From positions 1,798,001 to 1,862,000 of the forward strand of contig NZ_CP077725.1 in NCBI RefSeq assembly GCF_024730565.1: DNA of 64,000 nt, given 5' to 3'. Positions 7,895 to 16,242 of the stretch are shown here, one piece after another. Numbering within the stretch: position 1 is the stretch's first letter; every line of letters starts with the position of its first letter. The notes under the pieces were generated by a model. It searched no databases. It was not told the DNA's origin and saw nothing but the letters and a program-made list of their open reading frames with translations. Made by a program: the position numbers and the translations under genes. This DNA comes from Clostridium sp. CM027 (GTDB lineage: Bacteria > Bacillota > Clostridia > Clostridiales > Clostridiaceae).

Positions 7895-8920
7895 ATGGAA
7901 AAATTCAAAATCGTTGTAAAAAAAGGCCTTAAACGATATTTTTTAGATGCCTTGAGTGCAATGGCATTAGGTCTATTTGCTTCATTAATTATTGGACTAA
8001 TACTAAGTCAATTATCAAAAATACCTGCACTAGCTTTCCTTGAAGAGTTTGCAGAAATCATTTCAGTTAAATCCCCTGTAGTTGGCGCAGCTATTGGTGT
8101 GGCTATAGCTTGGGGCTTAAAAGTTACCCCACTTACTATGTTCTCCTGCGCTGCTACTGGTGCTTTTGGATATATGTATATGGGTGGTGGCCCAGTAGGA
8201 TCTTTCATTGCTGCAGTAATAGGTGCAGAACTTGGCAACTTTGTGTCTGGAAAAACTAAGATTGATATTGTTATAGTTCCCATTGTTACTATTGTTACTG
8301 GAAGTATATCCGGTAAGTTTGTTGGCCCTTATATCTCAGTTCTTATGACGAATATTGGTGCAGTCATAAATTCTGCTACAACTCTTATGCCTATTCCAAT
8401 GGGTATTGCTGTATCTACTTTAATGGGTTTAGCGCTTACTGCTCCAATTAGTAGTGCTGCCATAGCAATTTCACTAAAAATGTCTGGCCTTGCAGCCGGT
8501 GCCGCCACTGTTGGTTGCAGTGCTCAAATGATAGGTTTTGCTGTTTCTAGTTATAGAGAAAATAAGATAAGTGGTTTAGTATCTCAAGGACTAGGTACCT
8601 CTATGCTACAAGTACCTAACATAATAAGACGTCCCCAGGTTTGGATACCTCCAACACTTGCCGGTGCAATACTCGGCCCTCTTGCTACTACGGTTTTATC
8701 CATGAAAAACAACTCTCTAGGTGCAGGTATGGGTACTAGCGGTCTTGTAGGTCAGTTTGGAACCCTTGCCGCTATGCAGGGGAGCCAACCTACTTCGGTG
8801 ATAGTTTTAAAAATATTACTTCTACACTTTATAGCCCCTGCTGTTTTAACCCTACTCTTCTCAGAGATTATGAGGAAGAAAGGGTGGATTAGTCAAGGAG
8901 ACTTAAAGCTTAAGCTTTGA
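7895..8920 (+). CDS. PTS transporter subunit IIC family membrane protein
   Basis: A 341-residue polytopic membrane protein of the PTS_EIIC_2 type, with about eight to ten hydrophobic segments rich in Gly, Ala and Ser. Typical phrases include SPVVGAAIGVAIAWGL near residue 55 and TAPISSAAIAISLKMSGLAAGAATVGCSAQMIGFA in the middle. No IIA or IIB gene is near, so whether it phosphorylates a sugar or works as a stand-alone transporter is open. AGGAGG lies seven bases before the ATG. The promoter carries a long palindrome, suggesting specific regulation. The gene ends at a strong bidirectional terminator. Confidence 0.8.
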   Translation: MEKFKIVVKKGLKRYFLDALSAMALGLFASLIIGLILSQLSKIPALAFLEEFAEIISVKSPVVGAAIGVAIAWGLKVTPLTMFSCAATGAFGYMYMGGGPVGSFIAAVIGAELGNFVSGKTKIDIVIVPIVTIVTGSISGKFVGPYISVLMTNIGAVINSATTLMPIPMGIAVSTLMGLALTAPISSAAIAISLKMSGLAAGAATVGCSAQMIGFAVSSYRENKISGLVSQGLGTSMLQVPNIIRRPQVWIPPTLAGAILGPLATTVLSMKNNSLGAGMGTSGLVGQFGTLAAMQGSQPTSVIVLKILLLHFIAPAVLTLLFSEIMRKKGWISQGDLKLKL

Positions 8921-8933
8921 GTTAGTGAAATTC

Positions 8934-8990
8934 AAAAGAAGCTGCAGGTGATAATACACCCTTTGGGTGAGTTCACCTGCAGCTTCTTTT
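8934..8990. terminator. Bidirectional terminator between PTS IIC and padR genes
   Basis: 18-bp perfect arms at 8934-8951 and 8973-8990 with an inner CACCC/GGGTG stem; the plus-strand arm ends in TTTT. Confidence 0.85.
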
Positions 8991-9000
8991 GTTATAATAT

Positions 9001-9456
9001 TTAATTGTATAAATCACTATAAATAATTTTAAATACTTCTAAAGCCTCTTCTATTTTATCTTGTAGTAGGTATTTTTTATTTTCTAGCTGCCTTCTACCT
9101 TCCACCGTGATTTTATAAATTTTCTGTGCTTTCTTGGAATTACTCCATTCCCCAATAATCAATTTTTCTTTTTCTATTTTTTTTAAAAGAGGATATATTC
9201 CGCCTGTACTAGGAATCCAAAGACCATTTGTTCTATCACCAATTTTATGAGATATATCGTTTCCATTAGTTTCGCCTAAACTTAGAATGTATAGCACGTA
9301 CAAAGGTAGTAACCCTTTTGTGAATACTTGACCTACAGCTTCTTTTTCCTTTTGAACTTTTCGAAGCTGTAAAAGTTTTTTCTTGTATTCAACATACAAC
9401 CTCTTTTCCTGCACCCTAATGTCTATCTCACTTTCTTTATTCACTATATCATCCAT
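9001..9456 (-). CDS. PadR family transcriptional regulator
   Basis: A 151-residue winged-helix repressor. The PadR domain occupies about residues 48-130 (GLLPLYVLYILSLGETNGND, then GGIYPLLKKIEKEKLI and YKITVEGRRQL, the wing). The first 45 residues are a charged, helical extension, longer than usual. The C-terminal helix would be the dimerisation element. The start lies six bases after the degV stop, with GAGG inside the degV end, so the two are co-transcribed. An inverted repeat upstream of degV could be its operator. Its ligand and targets are unknown. Confidence 0.85.
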   Translation of the reverse strand: MDDIVNKESEIDIRVQEKRLYVEYKKKLLQLRKVQKEKEAVGQVFTKGLLPLYVLYILSLGETNGNDISHKIGDRTNGLWIPSTGGIYPLLKKIEKEKLIIGEWSNSKKAQKIYKITVEGRRQLENKKYLLQDKIEEALEVFKIIYSDLYN

Positions 9457-9462
9457 TTTTAT

Positions 9463-10311
9463 TTAAGGTTCCTCTATACAAACCATTCCTACCAAACCTG
9501 GTCCACTATGAACCCCTGATACAGGACTTATATATCCTCCGAATTCTACGGAAATAGCATTTGGATGGAGACTTATACTTTCCATTACTTTTTTAGACTC
9601 TTCTAATGCATCACCGTGTAATATATAAACCCTACACTTCTTTTTATCTAAAATGCTATTTGTAAGTTCTACAAGTTTATTAAGAGATTGCTTTCTACCC
9701 CTTACCTTTTCACATGTACAATACTTACCTTCATCATCAAACGAAATTATAGGTTTAATGTTTAAAAGCTCAGCTATTGTGCCTGCAACTTTCCCTATTC
9801 TTCCACCTTTTTTTAAGTACTCTAAAGTCCCTACTACAAAGTATAGATGGATTCTTTTTTTAATAGACGGAATAGCTTCAACAATTTCTTCAAAACTCTT
9901 TCCTTCTTGTATCAGCTTTCCACATTCCGTTACTATTAATCCTTCGCCTAGGGCTATAGATTGTGAATCACATACATGAGTAATAATACTTGGATGATTT
10001 TCACTTGTAAGCTTCACAGCATTAAATATACCTGATAACCCAGTAGATAAAGTTATTGCTATAACATGAGTGTATCCTTCTTCTTCTAATTTCAAAAACA
10101 GTTCTTCCATATCCTTCATTGATGGCAAAGAGGATGTAGGTACTTCTGTTTTCATATTATCGTAAACTTCTTGTGGCGATATATCTATATTATCCAAATA
10201 TTCTCTATCAGAATAGATAATCCTAAAGGGTAATACATTTATATTATATTTCTCTATTGTTTCTTTACTTAAATCGCTTGTAGTGTCTGTAATCAACGCT
10301 ATTTTATTCAA
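9463..10311 (-). CDS. DegV family fatty-acid-binding protein
   Basis: A 282-residue DegV protein, which in Gram-positives binds a fatty acid as a FakB-type subunit of fatty acid kinase. It begins NKIALITDTTSDLS and contains TSSLPSMKDM (substrate loop), ITLSTGLSGIFNA and CDSQSIALGEGL, the family signatures. I place the start at TTG 10311: AGGAGG lies seven bases upstream, whereas the longer open frame runs through an inverted repeat in the promoter region. It is followed directly by padR. No FakA-like kinase gene is nearby, so the partner must be elsewhere. Confidence 0.88.
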   Translation of the reverse strand: MNKIALITDTTSDLSKETIEKYNINVLPFRIIYSDREYLDNIDISPQEVYDNMKTEVPTSSLPSMKDMEELFLKLEEEGYTHVIAITLSTGLSGIFNAVKLTSENHPSIITHVCDSQSIALGEGLIVTECGKLIQEGKSFEEIVEAIPSIKKRIHLYFVVGTLEYLKKGGRIGKVAGTIAELLNIKPIISFDDEGKYCTCEKVRGRKQSLNKLVELTNSILDKKKCRVYILHGDALEESKKVMESISLHPNAISVEFGGYISPVSGVHSGPGLVGMVCIEEP

Positions 10312-10346
10312 ATTAAATCCTCCTACATTACATAATATCAATATTA

Positions 10347-10379
10347 TATCACTATAATATATGTGTATCAATAGTGATA
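10347..10379 (-). promoter_or_regulatory. Inverted repeat upstream of degV-padR, candidate operator
   Basis: Arms TATCACTAT (10347-10355) and ATAGTGATA (10371-10379), 15-base spacer, centred about 50 bases before the degV start. PadR proteins often bind such sites in front of their own operon; this assignment is inference. Confidence 0.4.
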
Positions 10380-10475
10380 CATCCACAATCATTTTAATTA
10401 GTTTGTACAAATAACTACAAATGTATGCATACAGGTATGTGAGACAGTTAATGAATTTAAATAATACATAATTAT

Positions 10476-10510
10476 AAACCCCTTTAGCTAATATTAAACT
10501 AAAGGGGTTT
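10476..10510 (-). terminator. Terminator of the cbi operon
   Basis: Arms AAACCCCTTTAG (10476-10487) and its complement (10499-10510), 15 bases after the cbiJ stop in the direction of transcription. Confidence 0.75.
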
Positions 10511-10524
10511 GTATAAACTAATTT

Positions 10525-11292
10525 TTACATCGTTAATTCCGATATATATTTTATAAGTTCTATTTCACTATAAAACACCTGTGAATATACCATTGGTTTT
10601 CTTCCTATTATAAACGCTGGTATATTATTATCTATAGCTGCTTTTATTTTGTCGTAAGTTCCACCTTGAACTCCGCTATCCTTCATGAGTATTGCCTTAG
10701 CCTTGTATTCTTTAATAAAGCCACAATTTAATTCATAGCCTACAGGACCCTTCATCGCCACTATATCCTCAACTCTTATTCCTAATTCTAAAATCTCTTC
10801 TAGAACCTTAACAGAAGGTAAAACTCTATGTATTATCCTATTATTTAAATTAAAACTTAGAATTTTATCTATATTTCTGCTACCAGTGGTATTTAAAATA
10901 TTTCCCTCTACTTTTGTAAGCTGTGTATATAGACTATCATAATCCTCCACCACAATAACATTTTTATTTTTCTTAAATTTTTCCACAACTGATGGCCTCT
11001 CATATCTAACATATTGTACTCCATAGATTTTACATGCTTCCATTGCATTTTCAGTAATTTCTAGAGCATAAGGGTGAGATGCATCAATTAATATTTTAAT
11101 ATCATGTAATCGTATGACTTTCATTAACCCTGAAAGGTCTAATGGTTTTTCATTGAAAATTTTATATTTATAATTTTTCAAAAGCTCTGCGCCATAAGCC
11201 GTAGCTGTTGAGATGAAAATATCCTCTGTAAACCCATTCAGTCCTGCAAGAATATTTTTCCCCTCTGAAGTCCCTACAATTAAACCTATCAT
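10525..11292 (-). CDS. cbiJ: Cobalt-precorrin-6A reductase
   Basis: A 255-residue NAD(P)H-dependent reductase of the CbiJ/CobK family that reduces cobalt-precorrin-6A to 6B in the anaerobic pathway. The N terminus MIGLIVGTSEGKNIL is the nucleotide-binding loop; DASHPYALEITENA near residue 69 and YVRYERPS near residue 94 are family motifs, as is the later TTGSRNI. It is the last gene of the cbi operon; two inverted copies of the interspersed repeat separate it from cbiH. AGGATGTG precedes the ATG. Confidence 0.92.
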   Translation of the reverse strand: MIGLIVGTSEGKNILAGLNGFTEDIFISTATAYGAELLKNYKYKIFNEKPLDLSGLMKVIRLHDIKILIDASHPYALEITENAMEACKIYGVQYVRYERPSVVEKFKKNKNVIVVEDYDSLYTQLTKVEGNILNTTGSRNIDKILSFNLNNRIIHRVLPSVKVLEEILELGIRVEDIVAMKGPVGYELNCGFIKEYKAKAILMKDSGVQGGTYDKIKAAIDNNIPAFIIGRKPMVYSQVFYSEIELIKYISELTM

Positions 11293-11316
11293 TTTTATTC
11301 ACATCCTAAAATAGTT

Positions 11317-11383
11317 GGGGACGGTTAACAACTTTTTCTTACTTATTAGTTTACTAATAGCTAAAAAGTTGTTAACTGTCCCT
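11317..11383. repeat. Inverted pair of the GGGGACGGTTAACAACT repeat
   Basis: Copies at 11317-11333 (plus) and 11367-11382 (minus) between cbiH and cbiJ. Together they form a nearly perfect 20-bp stem with one G:T mismatch and a second TATTAG/CTAATA stem inside the loop. The minus-strand copy begins nine bases after the cbiH stop. Confidence 0.85.
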
Positions 11384-11391
11384 CAATTTTT

Positions 11392-12108
11392 TTAAACCTT
11401 ATAACCTCTTGGTGTTATAAACTTACCATCTTTTACATAGCTTTGACTGTTACCAATTATAACAATTGAAAGCATATCAACTATGTTTTCATCAAAGGTA
11501 TCTAATGTAGATATACTTACTTCTTGTCCATCCCTAAGCGCGTTTTTAACTACGGCTATTGGTACGGTTCCTTCTCTATATTTTTTTATTAAATCTATAC
11601 TTTCTTTTAAATAATGAGGTCTACCCTTACTTTTAGGATTATATAATGAAATTATGAAATCGCCTTCTGCGGCTAACTTTACTCTTTTTGTAATTAATTC
11701 GTATGGAGTCATTAAATCGCTTAAGCTTATGTTACAATTGTCATGCATTAAAGGTGCTCCTAGTACTGAAGCTGCAGCTGACGATGCTGTAACTCCCGGA
11801 ATAACCTCAACCTCCTCATCTATTCGAAGCTGAAGAATTAATCCCGCCATTCCGTAAATTCCAGCATCACCAGTACTTATTACACTAACTATCTTACCAC
11901 GGCAAAGCTCTAATGCCTTTTTGCATCTTTCTTCTTCTCCCATCATGCCTGTAGAGAATACTTCCTTGCCTTGTAATAATGGTTTTATCATATCTATATA
12001 TTTGTTATAGCCTACAACTATATCACTCTCTTTAATGGCTTCCATTGCTCTTATTGTCATATGAGAAAGTCCACCTGGTCCTATTCCTATTACATATAAT
12101 TTACCCAA
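11392..12108 (-). CDS. cbiH: Cobalt-factor III C17-methyltransferase
   Basis: A 238-residue SAM-dependent tetrapyrrole methylase (CbiH/CobJ), methylating C17 with ring contraction. The N-terminal GKLYVIGIGPGG loop, the STGDAGIYGMAG motif near residue 79 and VIPGVTASSAAAS near residue 100 are the SAM and substrate sites. The C terminus ends at the usual length, so CbiG is not fused to it. The TTG start at 12108 has GGGGATG close upstream. It begins 20 bases after cbiF, which leaves no room for cbiG, often located at this point. Confidence 0.9.
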   Translation of the reverse strand: MGKLYVIGIGPGGLSHMTIRAMEAIKESDIVVGYNKYIDMIKPLLQGKEVFSTGMMGEEERCKKALELCRGKIVSVISTGDAGIYGMAGLILQLRIDEEVEVIPGVTASSAAASVLGAPLMHDNCNISLSDLMTPYELITKRVKLAAEGDFIISLYNPKSKGRPHYLKESIDLIKKYREGTVPIAVVKNALRDGQEVSISTLDTFDENIVDMLSIVIIGNSQSYVKDGKFITPRGYKV

Positions 12109-12128
12109 TTCTACATCCCCTTCGCTAT

Positions 12129-12881
12129 CTATTTTTTTCCTTCTCTAAACATATGTGTAAAGGTCTTGTCATACAAAAGGCTCTTTTCATATTCACAATC
12201 TATAAAATCGCCTACAAGAATTTGAGCACATTTTGTTATTTTAGCTATTTTTACCTTTTCTGCTATATCATCTAAAGTCCCAATAATAGCTCTTTCATCT
12301 GGCCAAGTAGCTCTTTCAATCACAGCTATTGGAACATTCCTTCCGTAACCTGCTTTAAGCTTTGCAACTACCTTGTCTATCATACTTATAGATAAAAAAA
12401 TAGCCATAGATGCTCCAACTGATGCAAGTTTTTCTAAATCTTCTGTTTCAGGTACTGGGGTTCTACCCTCTACTCTTGTTAAAATTAAAGTTTGAGTTAC
12501 ACTTGGAAGTGTGAATTCTTTTTTTATAACAGAAGCTGCCGCTGAAAAGGAGCTTACTCCTGGTACTATTGAATAATCTATATTTAGTTTATCTAACTCA
12601 TCCATTTGTTCTTTTATAGCTCCGTATATAGCTGGGTCTCCAGTATGTAGTCTTACTACATTTTTATTTTCAATATGTGCCTTTCTCATAACCTCAATAA
12701 CTTCTTCGAGTGTCATTGAAGCGGAATTATGAATTGCTGCATCTTCCTTACAGAAAGTCATATGCTCAGCACTCACAAGCGATCCCGCATATATAACTAC
12801 ATCTGCACTAGATAATATATTTCTTCCCTTAACTGTTATTAAATCCACATCTCCTGGCCCTGCACCTATAAAATAAACCAT
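12129..12881 (-). CDS. cbiF: Cobalt-precorrin-4 C11-methyltransferase
   Basis: A 250-residue SAM-dependent methylase of the CbiF/CobM type. Motifs: VYFIGAGPGDVDLITVKG at the N terminus, HTGDPAIYGAIKEQ near residue 79, and VPGVSSFSAAASVI. The TLILTRVEGRTPVPE phrase around residue 125 distinguishes CbiF from other methylases. ATG at 12881 is preferred because AGGTGG is five bases upstream; the GTG nine bases earlier would overlap that site. It follows cbiL after an 81-base gap containing two direct copies of the interspersed repeat. Confidence 0.92.
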   Translation of the reverse strand: MVYFIGAGPGDVDLITVKGRNILSSADVVIYAGSLVSAEHMTFCKEDAAIHNSASMTLEEVIEVMRKAHIENKNVVRLHTGDPAIYGAIKEQMDELDKLNIDYSIVPGVSSFSAAASVIKKEFTLPSVTQTLILTRVEGRTPVPETEDLEKLASVGASMAIFLSISMIDKVVAKLKAGYGRNVPIAVIERATWPDERAIIGTLDDIAEKVKIAKITKCAQILVGDFIDCEYEKSLLYDKTFTHMFREGKK

Positions 12882-12917
12882 AAAATCCACCTATCCCTTA
12901 TTAATTATTATTGATAT

Positions 12918-12958
12918 AGTTGTTAACCGTCCCCGCTTAATTAGTTGTTACCTGTCCC
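12918..12958 (-). repeat. Two direct copies of the interspersed repeat
   Basis: Copies at 12918-12934 and 12943-12958, both reading GGGGAC(G/A)... on the minus strand, 25 bases apart, in the cbiL-cbiF gap. The second begins four bases after the cbiL stop. Confidence 0.85.
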
Positions 12959-12962
12959 TACC

Positions 12963-13628
12963 CTATTCCTTCTTAGCAATTATTAAACTCATGTACTCTT
13001 TATTTTTTAATATATCCAAACGGCTTCTTAGAACTTCTTGTCCTTCCCTACCTGCTTTTTTAACATATACATAGCTATATCCCTTTGCTTCTAGATGATT
13101 TATTACTTCCTCTTCTACTTTATAAACCTTCATAATTACTAAGAATTTTTCATCCTTTATAGTATCAAGCCTAGATGCTGGAAGTATTAAAAGAGGCTCA
13201 TTACCAATTACTAAATACTCATTTGCAATACTCGCACAAGCACAAAATGATGTTATACCTGGAATTGTTTCAACTTCATATCCGCTTTCCTTTATATAAT
13301 TTAAAAGATATATATATGTACTATATACAAACGGGTCGCCTATAGTTAAGAAAGCCACATCTTTCCCAGCTTTTAGCTTTTCTTCAACAGCTTTAAATGC
13401 TTCATATATTTTAGATTCCTGCTCTTCTCCCCCCATAGGAAAATGCTTAACTAGCACCTCAGAGTCCTTATTAATATACTCTTCTGCTATTTCATGTGCT
13501 ATACTTTTGCCTCCATTCATAGCACTAGGCACTACTATTACATCGCATTTTCCAATAGTTTTTATTGCTTTTATTGTAAGTAATTCCTTATCTCCTGGTC
13601 CTACCCCTACACCATATAATTTTGCCAT
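12963..13628 (-). CDS. cbiL: Cobalt-factor II C20-methyltransferase
   Basis: A 221-residue SAM-dependent methylase (CbiL/CobI) that methylates C20 of cobalt-factor II. Motifs: AKLYGVGVGPGDKELLTIKA at the start, TIGDPFVYSTYIYLL near residue 90, and TIPGITSFCACAS. I start at ATG 13628, with GGGGG seven bases upstream, rather than at the longer open frame, because MAKLYGVG is the usual N terminus. It is the first methylase of the pathway after cobalt insertion by CbiK. The 67-base gap to cbiE is too short for cbiT. Confidence 0.92.
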   Translation of the reverse strand: MAKLYGVGVGPGDKELLTIKAIKTIGKCDVIVVPSAMNGGKSIAHEIAEEYINKDSEVLVKHFPMGGEEQESKIYEAFKAVEEKLKAGKDVAFLTIGDPFVYSTYIYLLNYIKESGYEVETIPGITSFCACASIANEYLVIGNEPLLILPASRLDTIKDEKFLVIMKVYKVEEEVINHLEAKGYSYVYVKKAGREGQEVLRSRLDILKNKEYMSLIIAKKE

Positions 13629-13695
13629 GTTTAATCCCCCATATCTAAGTAAGCACAAACAAATCAATATTATTGTTTATTTTTATGTATCTTAC

Positions 13696-14301
13696 TTAAT
13701 TTAAATTTTCTATAACAACCACACTAAGGTCATTAAAAGTTTTTTCCTTAATTTCTTCCACTGTACCTTTTATTATTCTTTCATCCTCGTATGATAATTC
13801 TTCCCCAACATATGCTGTGGCTTTAATATTATTTTCATAGAGCTTTCTACATAAAGCCTGTGGCGAATTACTTTTATCCGTAAGCCACACAGATATCTCG
13901 TGTTCCCGCACTATTTTTATGAATTCTTCTCGTCTTCCATGCATACTACCTAAATAAGCGTTTTGCCACGGCTTTTGGAGCTTACACATTAAGTATTGAA
14001 AAGAACTTATACCAGGTACTATTTCTATTTTGCTTTTAAAATTACTCTTTATATAATTTGTGATACCATAAAAGCATGGATCACCTGATGCTATTATTGC
14101 GATATCCTTCTCTATGTTTTCTGTTATAAAATTCATAATATCCTTTAATGTTTTCACTACTATCTTTTCGACATTAATCTTTGGTATACTCATTGCAGCT
14201 CTTTCAAATCCTATGATTACATCAACCTTTTCTATAGTCTCTACTGCCAAAGGAATAATATATTTAGGGCTTCCAGGCCCAATCCCCACTATATAAACCA
14301 T
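13696..14301 (-). CDS. cbiE: Cobalt-precorrin-7 C5-methyltransferase
   Basis: A 201-residue methylase matching the CbiE half of CobL: VYIVGIGPGSPKYIIPLA, IIASGDPCFYGITNYI near residue 71, IVPGISSFQYLMCKL, and SMHGRREEF. It methylates C5. In many genomes the partner CbiT, which methylates C15 and decarboxylates the C12 side chain, is fused or next door; here neither applies. An AAAGG element lies before the ATG at moderate distance. The preceding gene is cbiD, with one copy of the interspersed repeat in the gap. Confidence 0.9.
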   Translation of the reverse strand: MVYIVGIGPGSPKYIIPLAVETIEKVDVIIGFERAAMSIPKINVEKIVVKTLKDIMNFITENIEKDIAIIASGDPCFYGITNYIKSNFKSKIEIVPGISSFQYLMCKLQKPWQNAYLGSMHGRREEFIKIVREHEISVWLTDKSNSPQALCRKLYENNIKATAYVGEELSYEDERIIKGTVEEIKEKTFNDLSVVVIENLN

Positions 14302-14336
14302 ATACTCTGCTACCTTTCATTATTTATTCATCTATT

Positions 14337-14353
14337 AGTTGTTAACTGTCCCT
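14337..14353 (-). repeat. Interspersed repeat copy, cbiD-cbiE gap
   Basis: AGTTGTTAACTGTCCCT on plus; reads AGGGACAGTTAACAACT on the minus strand, starting seven bases after the cbiD stop. Confidence 0.85.
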
Positions 14354-14360
14354 AACCATT

Positions 14361-15446
14361 CTAACTATTCTTTCTTGTGTCACAGAGAATTCCCTTATCC
14401 ATAGAAAACATAATAACCTCTGCCGGAATTGTTTCATAAGTATACTGGAATAATCTTCGCTTTACCTTATTTGCAATGTTTTCATATATATCCTTATAAT
14501 TTTCACCTACTAGCTTTATTGCTCCTTCAGTAGTTTTTTCCTTATATACCTGTGTAATAAGCTGCGTAGGTGCTCCAGCCAACGCCAGTTCTAAAGCTAT
14601 TACTTCAAGCCTCACATCACATACTCTACTGTGAGTTTGAAAACATCCCGCTGCAATTTTACTTACCTTTCCTATATGTCCTACTAAAATTACACTTTCT
14701 ACTTCCTTTTCCATACAGCTGTTTAGTGCAAATCCTATGAAATTTGAAATCATTACTATATTGTCAACTTTAAGGCCTACCTGTGCAGCCACATCCTCAC
14801 CCATGTTACCAAAAACTAAGGTAAGATTTTTATGCCCCGCAGCTACCTTTTGACATATTTCTATATGTATAGATTGTGTGAGAGCTTCTTCTGACATTGG
14901 TGTCACAATTCCTGTTGTTCCGAGTATTGATATACCACCTTCAATGCCAAGTCTAGGATTAAATGTTTTCTTGGCTATTTCTTCTCCCTTAGGTACAAAT
15001 ATAGTTATTGTAATCCCAGATTTCTTAGGAAGCACCTCTTTTACTTCTTTTTCTATCATTTTTCTAGGTACTGGGTTTATTGCCCATTCCCCTTTGGGTA
15101 CATATAATCCTTCTCCTCTAACTATCCCTACACCTTTTCCACCTTTTAATGTATATACTGATTCTGCTTTTTCAGCCCTTGCCCAAATTTCTATACCATT
15201 AGTTGCATCAGGGTCATCCCCCGCATCTTTTATAATACAACACTCAGCAAAATTTTCTCCCTTTGCTACCTTAGATATTGGTAGCAATAATTCTATACCC
15301 TTTGGAGTATCTATCCTTATCTCGTCTATTTCGGTATCATAAAATAAAATTTGTGTGGCAGCTTTTGCTGCCCCAGCAGCACAAGAACCAGTGGTATATC
15401 CACATCTAAGCTTTTTTCCATTACTATTAACATATAAATTCAGCAT
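14361..15446 (-). CDS. cbiD: Cobalt-precorrin-5B C1-methyltransferase
   Basis: A 361-residue CbiD, which methylates C1 in the anaerobic pathway. The N-terminal [18 protein letters not shown] motif, [11 protein letters not shown] near residue 75 and [17 protein letters not shown] near residue 190 are diagnostic. ATG at 15446 is chosen because GGGGG lies nine bases upstream and the sequence then begins with the usual short lead-in to the GYTTGSCA motif. It lies between cbiC and cbiE. Normal length, no defects seen. Confidence 0.93.
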   Translation of the reverse strand: MLNLYVNSNGKKLRCGYTTGSCAAGAAKAATQILFYDTEIDEIRIDTPKGIELLLPISKVAKGENFAECCIIKDAGDDPDATNGIEIWARAEKAESVYTLKGGKGVGIVRGEGLYVPKGEWAINPVPRKMIEKEVKEVLPKKSGITITIFVPKGEEIAKKTFNPRLGIEGGISILGTTGIVTPMSEEALTQSIHIEICQKVAAGHKNLTLVFGNMGEDVAAQVGLKVDNIVMISNFIGFALNSCMEKEVESVILVGHIGKVSKIAAGCFQTHSRVCDVRLEVIALELALAGAPTQLITQVYKEKTTEGAIKLVGENYKDIYENIANKVKRRLFQYTYETIPAEVIMFSMDKGILCDTRKNS

Positions 15447-15538
15447 TATTACGTACCCCCTGTTAAGTTTCTTATTCATTTAAAGATACCTAACATTTAT
15501 TTCAAAATGCCTAATAACTATGAAACTCTAGCGGATTA

Positions 15539-16165
15539 CTAACTCCTATCTACTATCATGTACATCAGTGCATTTAAAATGGATGCAGCTACTGTGCTTC
15601 CACCTTTTCTTCCTCGCACTGTTATCATTGGCAGATCTAATTTTTCAATTTCTTTCTTAGATTCTGCTGCTCCAACAAAACCTATAGGTGCTGCCAATAT
15701 AAATTTAGCATTACACTTTCCTTCCTCGATTAGTTCCTTTAATCTAAACAAAGCTGTAGGTGCATTACCAAATATGAAAAATTCTACTCCATCATCTACC
15801 GCTTTTTCAACTGCTGCCATAGACCGCGTTATGTGACGCGCTTTTGCTATCTCTGCCACTTTTTCATCACTTACATAGCATAAAGCCTTACAATTTAAAT
15901 CTTTAAGAGCTTTTTTGTTTATACCTGCCAGTGCCATTTTTGTATCAGTATAAATGGTAGCTCCATTTTTAAGTAACTCTACAGCCTCATCAATAGCTCC
16001 ATCCCTAATATAAACTATGTTTTTATAATCGAAATCTGCTGTAGTATGTATTACTCTTTTGATTATTGAAAGCTCTTTGTCAGAAAATTTATGTTCTCCC
16101 ATTTCTTCTCCAATAATTTCGAAGCTTTTTTTTTCTATATCCATAGGAATCTTTATATAATCCAT
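15539..16165 (-). CDS. cbiC: Cobalt-precorrin-8 methylmutase
   Basis: A 208-residue CbiC/CobH, moving the methyl group from C11 to C12 to give cobyrinate. The catalytic histidine is in RVIHTTADFDY (about residue 41); TDTKMALAGI, NAPTALFRLKELI and APIGFVGAAESKKE are family motifs. AAGGAG lies eight bases before the ATG. Minus-strand operon order is cbiA, cbiC, cbiD. The gap from cbiA contains one copy of the interspersed repeat in the opposite orientation to most. Confidence 0.93.
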   Translation of the reverse strand: MDYIKIPMDIEKKSFEIIGEEMGEHKFSDKELSIIKRVIHTTADFDYKNIVYIRDGAIDEAVELLKNGATIYTDTKMALAGINKKALKDLNCKALCYVSDEKVAEIAKARHITRSMAAVEKAVDDGVEFFIFGNAPTALFRLKELIEEGKCNAKFILAAPIGFVGAAESKKEIEKLDLPMITVRGRKGGSTVAASILNALMYMIVDRS

Positions 16166-16218
16166 ATTTTAATCTCCTTTTCTTTTAATTTAAATAATTT
16201 AAATAAGTGTTCATAGGT

Positions 16219-16240
16219 AGGGACGGTTAGCAACTAATTA
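16219..16240 (+). repeat. Interspersed repeat copy, cbiC-cbiA gap
   Basis: AGGGACGGTTAGCAACTAAT on the plus strand, one substitution in the core. It ends two bases from the cbiA stop codon, in antisense orientation to the operon. Confidence 0.8.
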
Positions 16241-16242
16241 AT

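Noticed and set aside
13629-13695. Hidden cbiT between cbiE and cbiL
   Set aside because: Only 67 bases, holding an inverted repeat that overlaps the cbiE stop; no room for a gene of about 190 codons.
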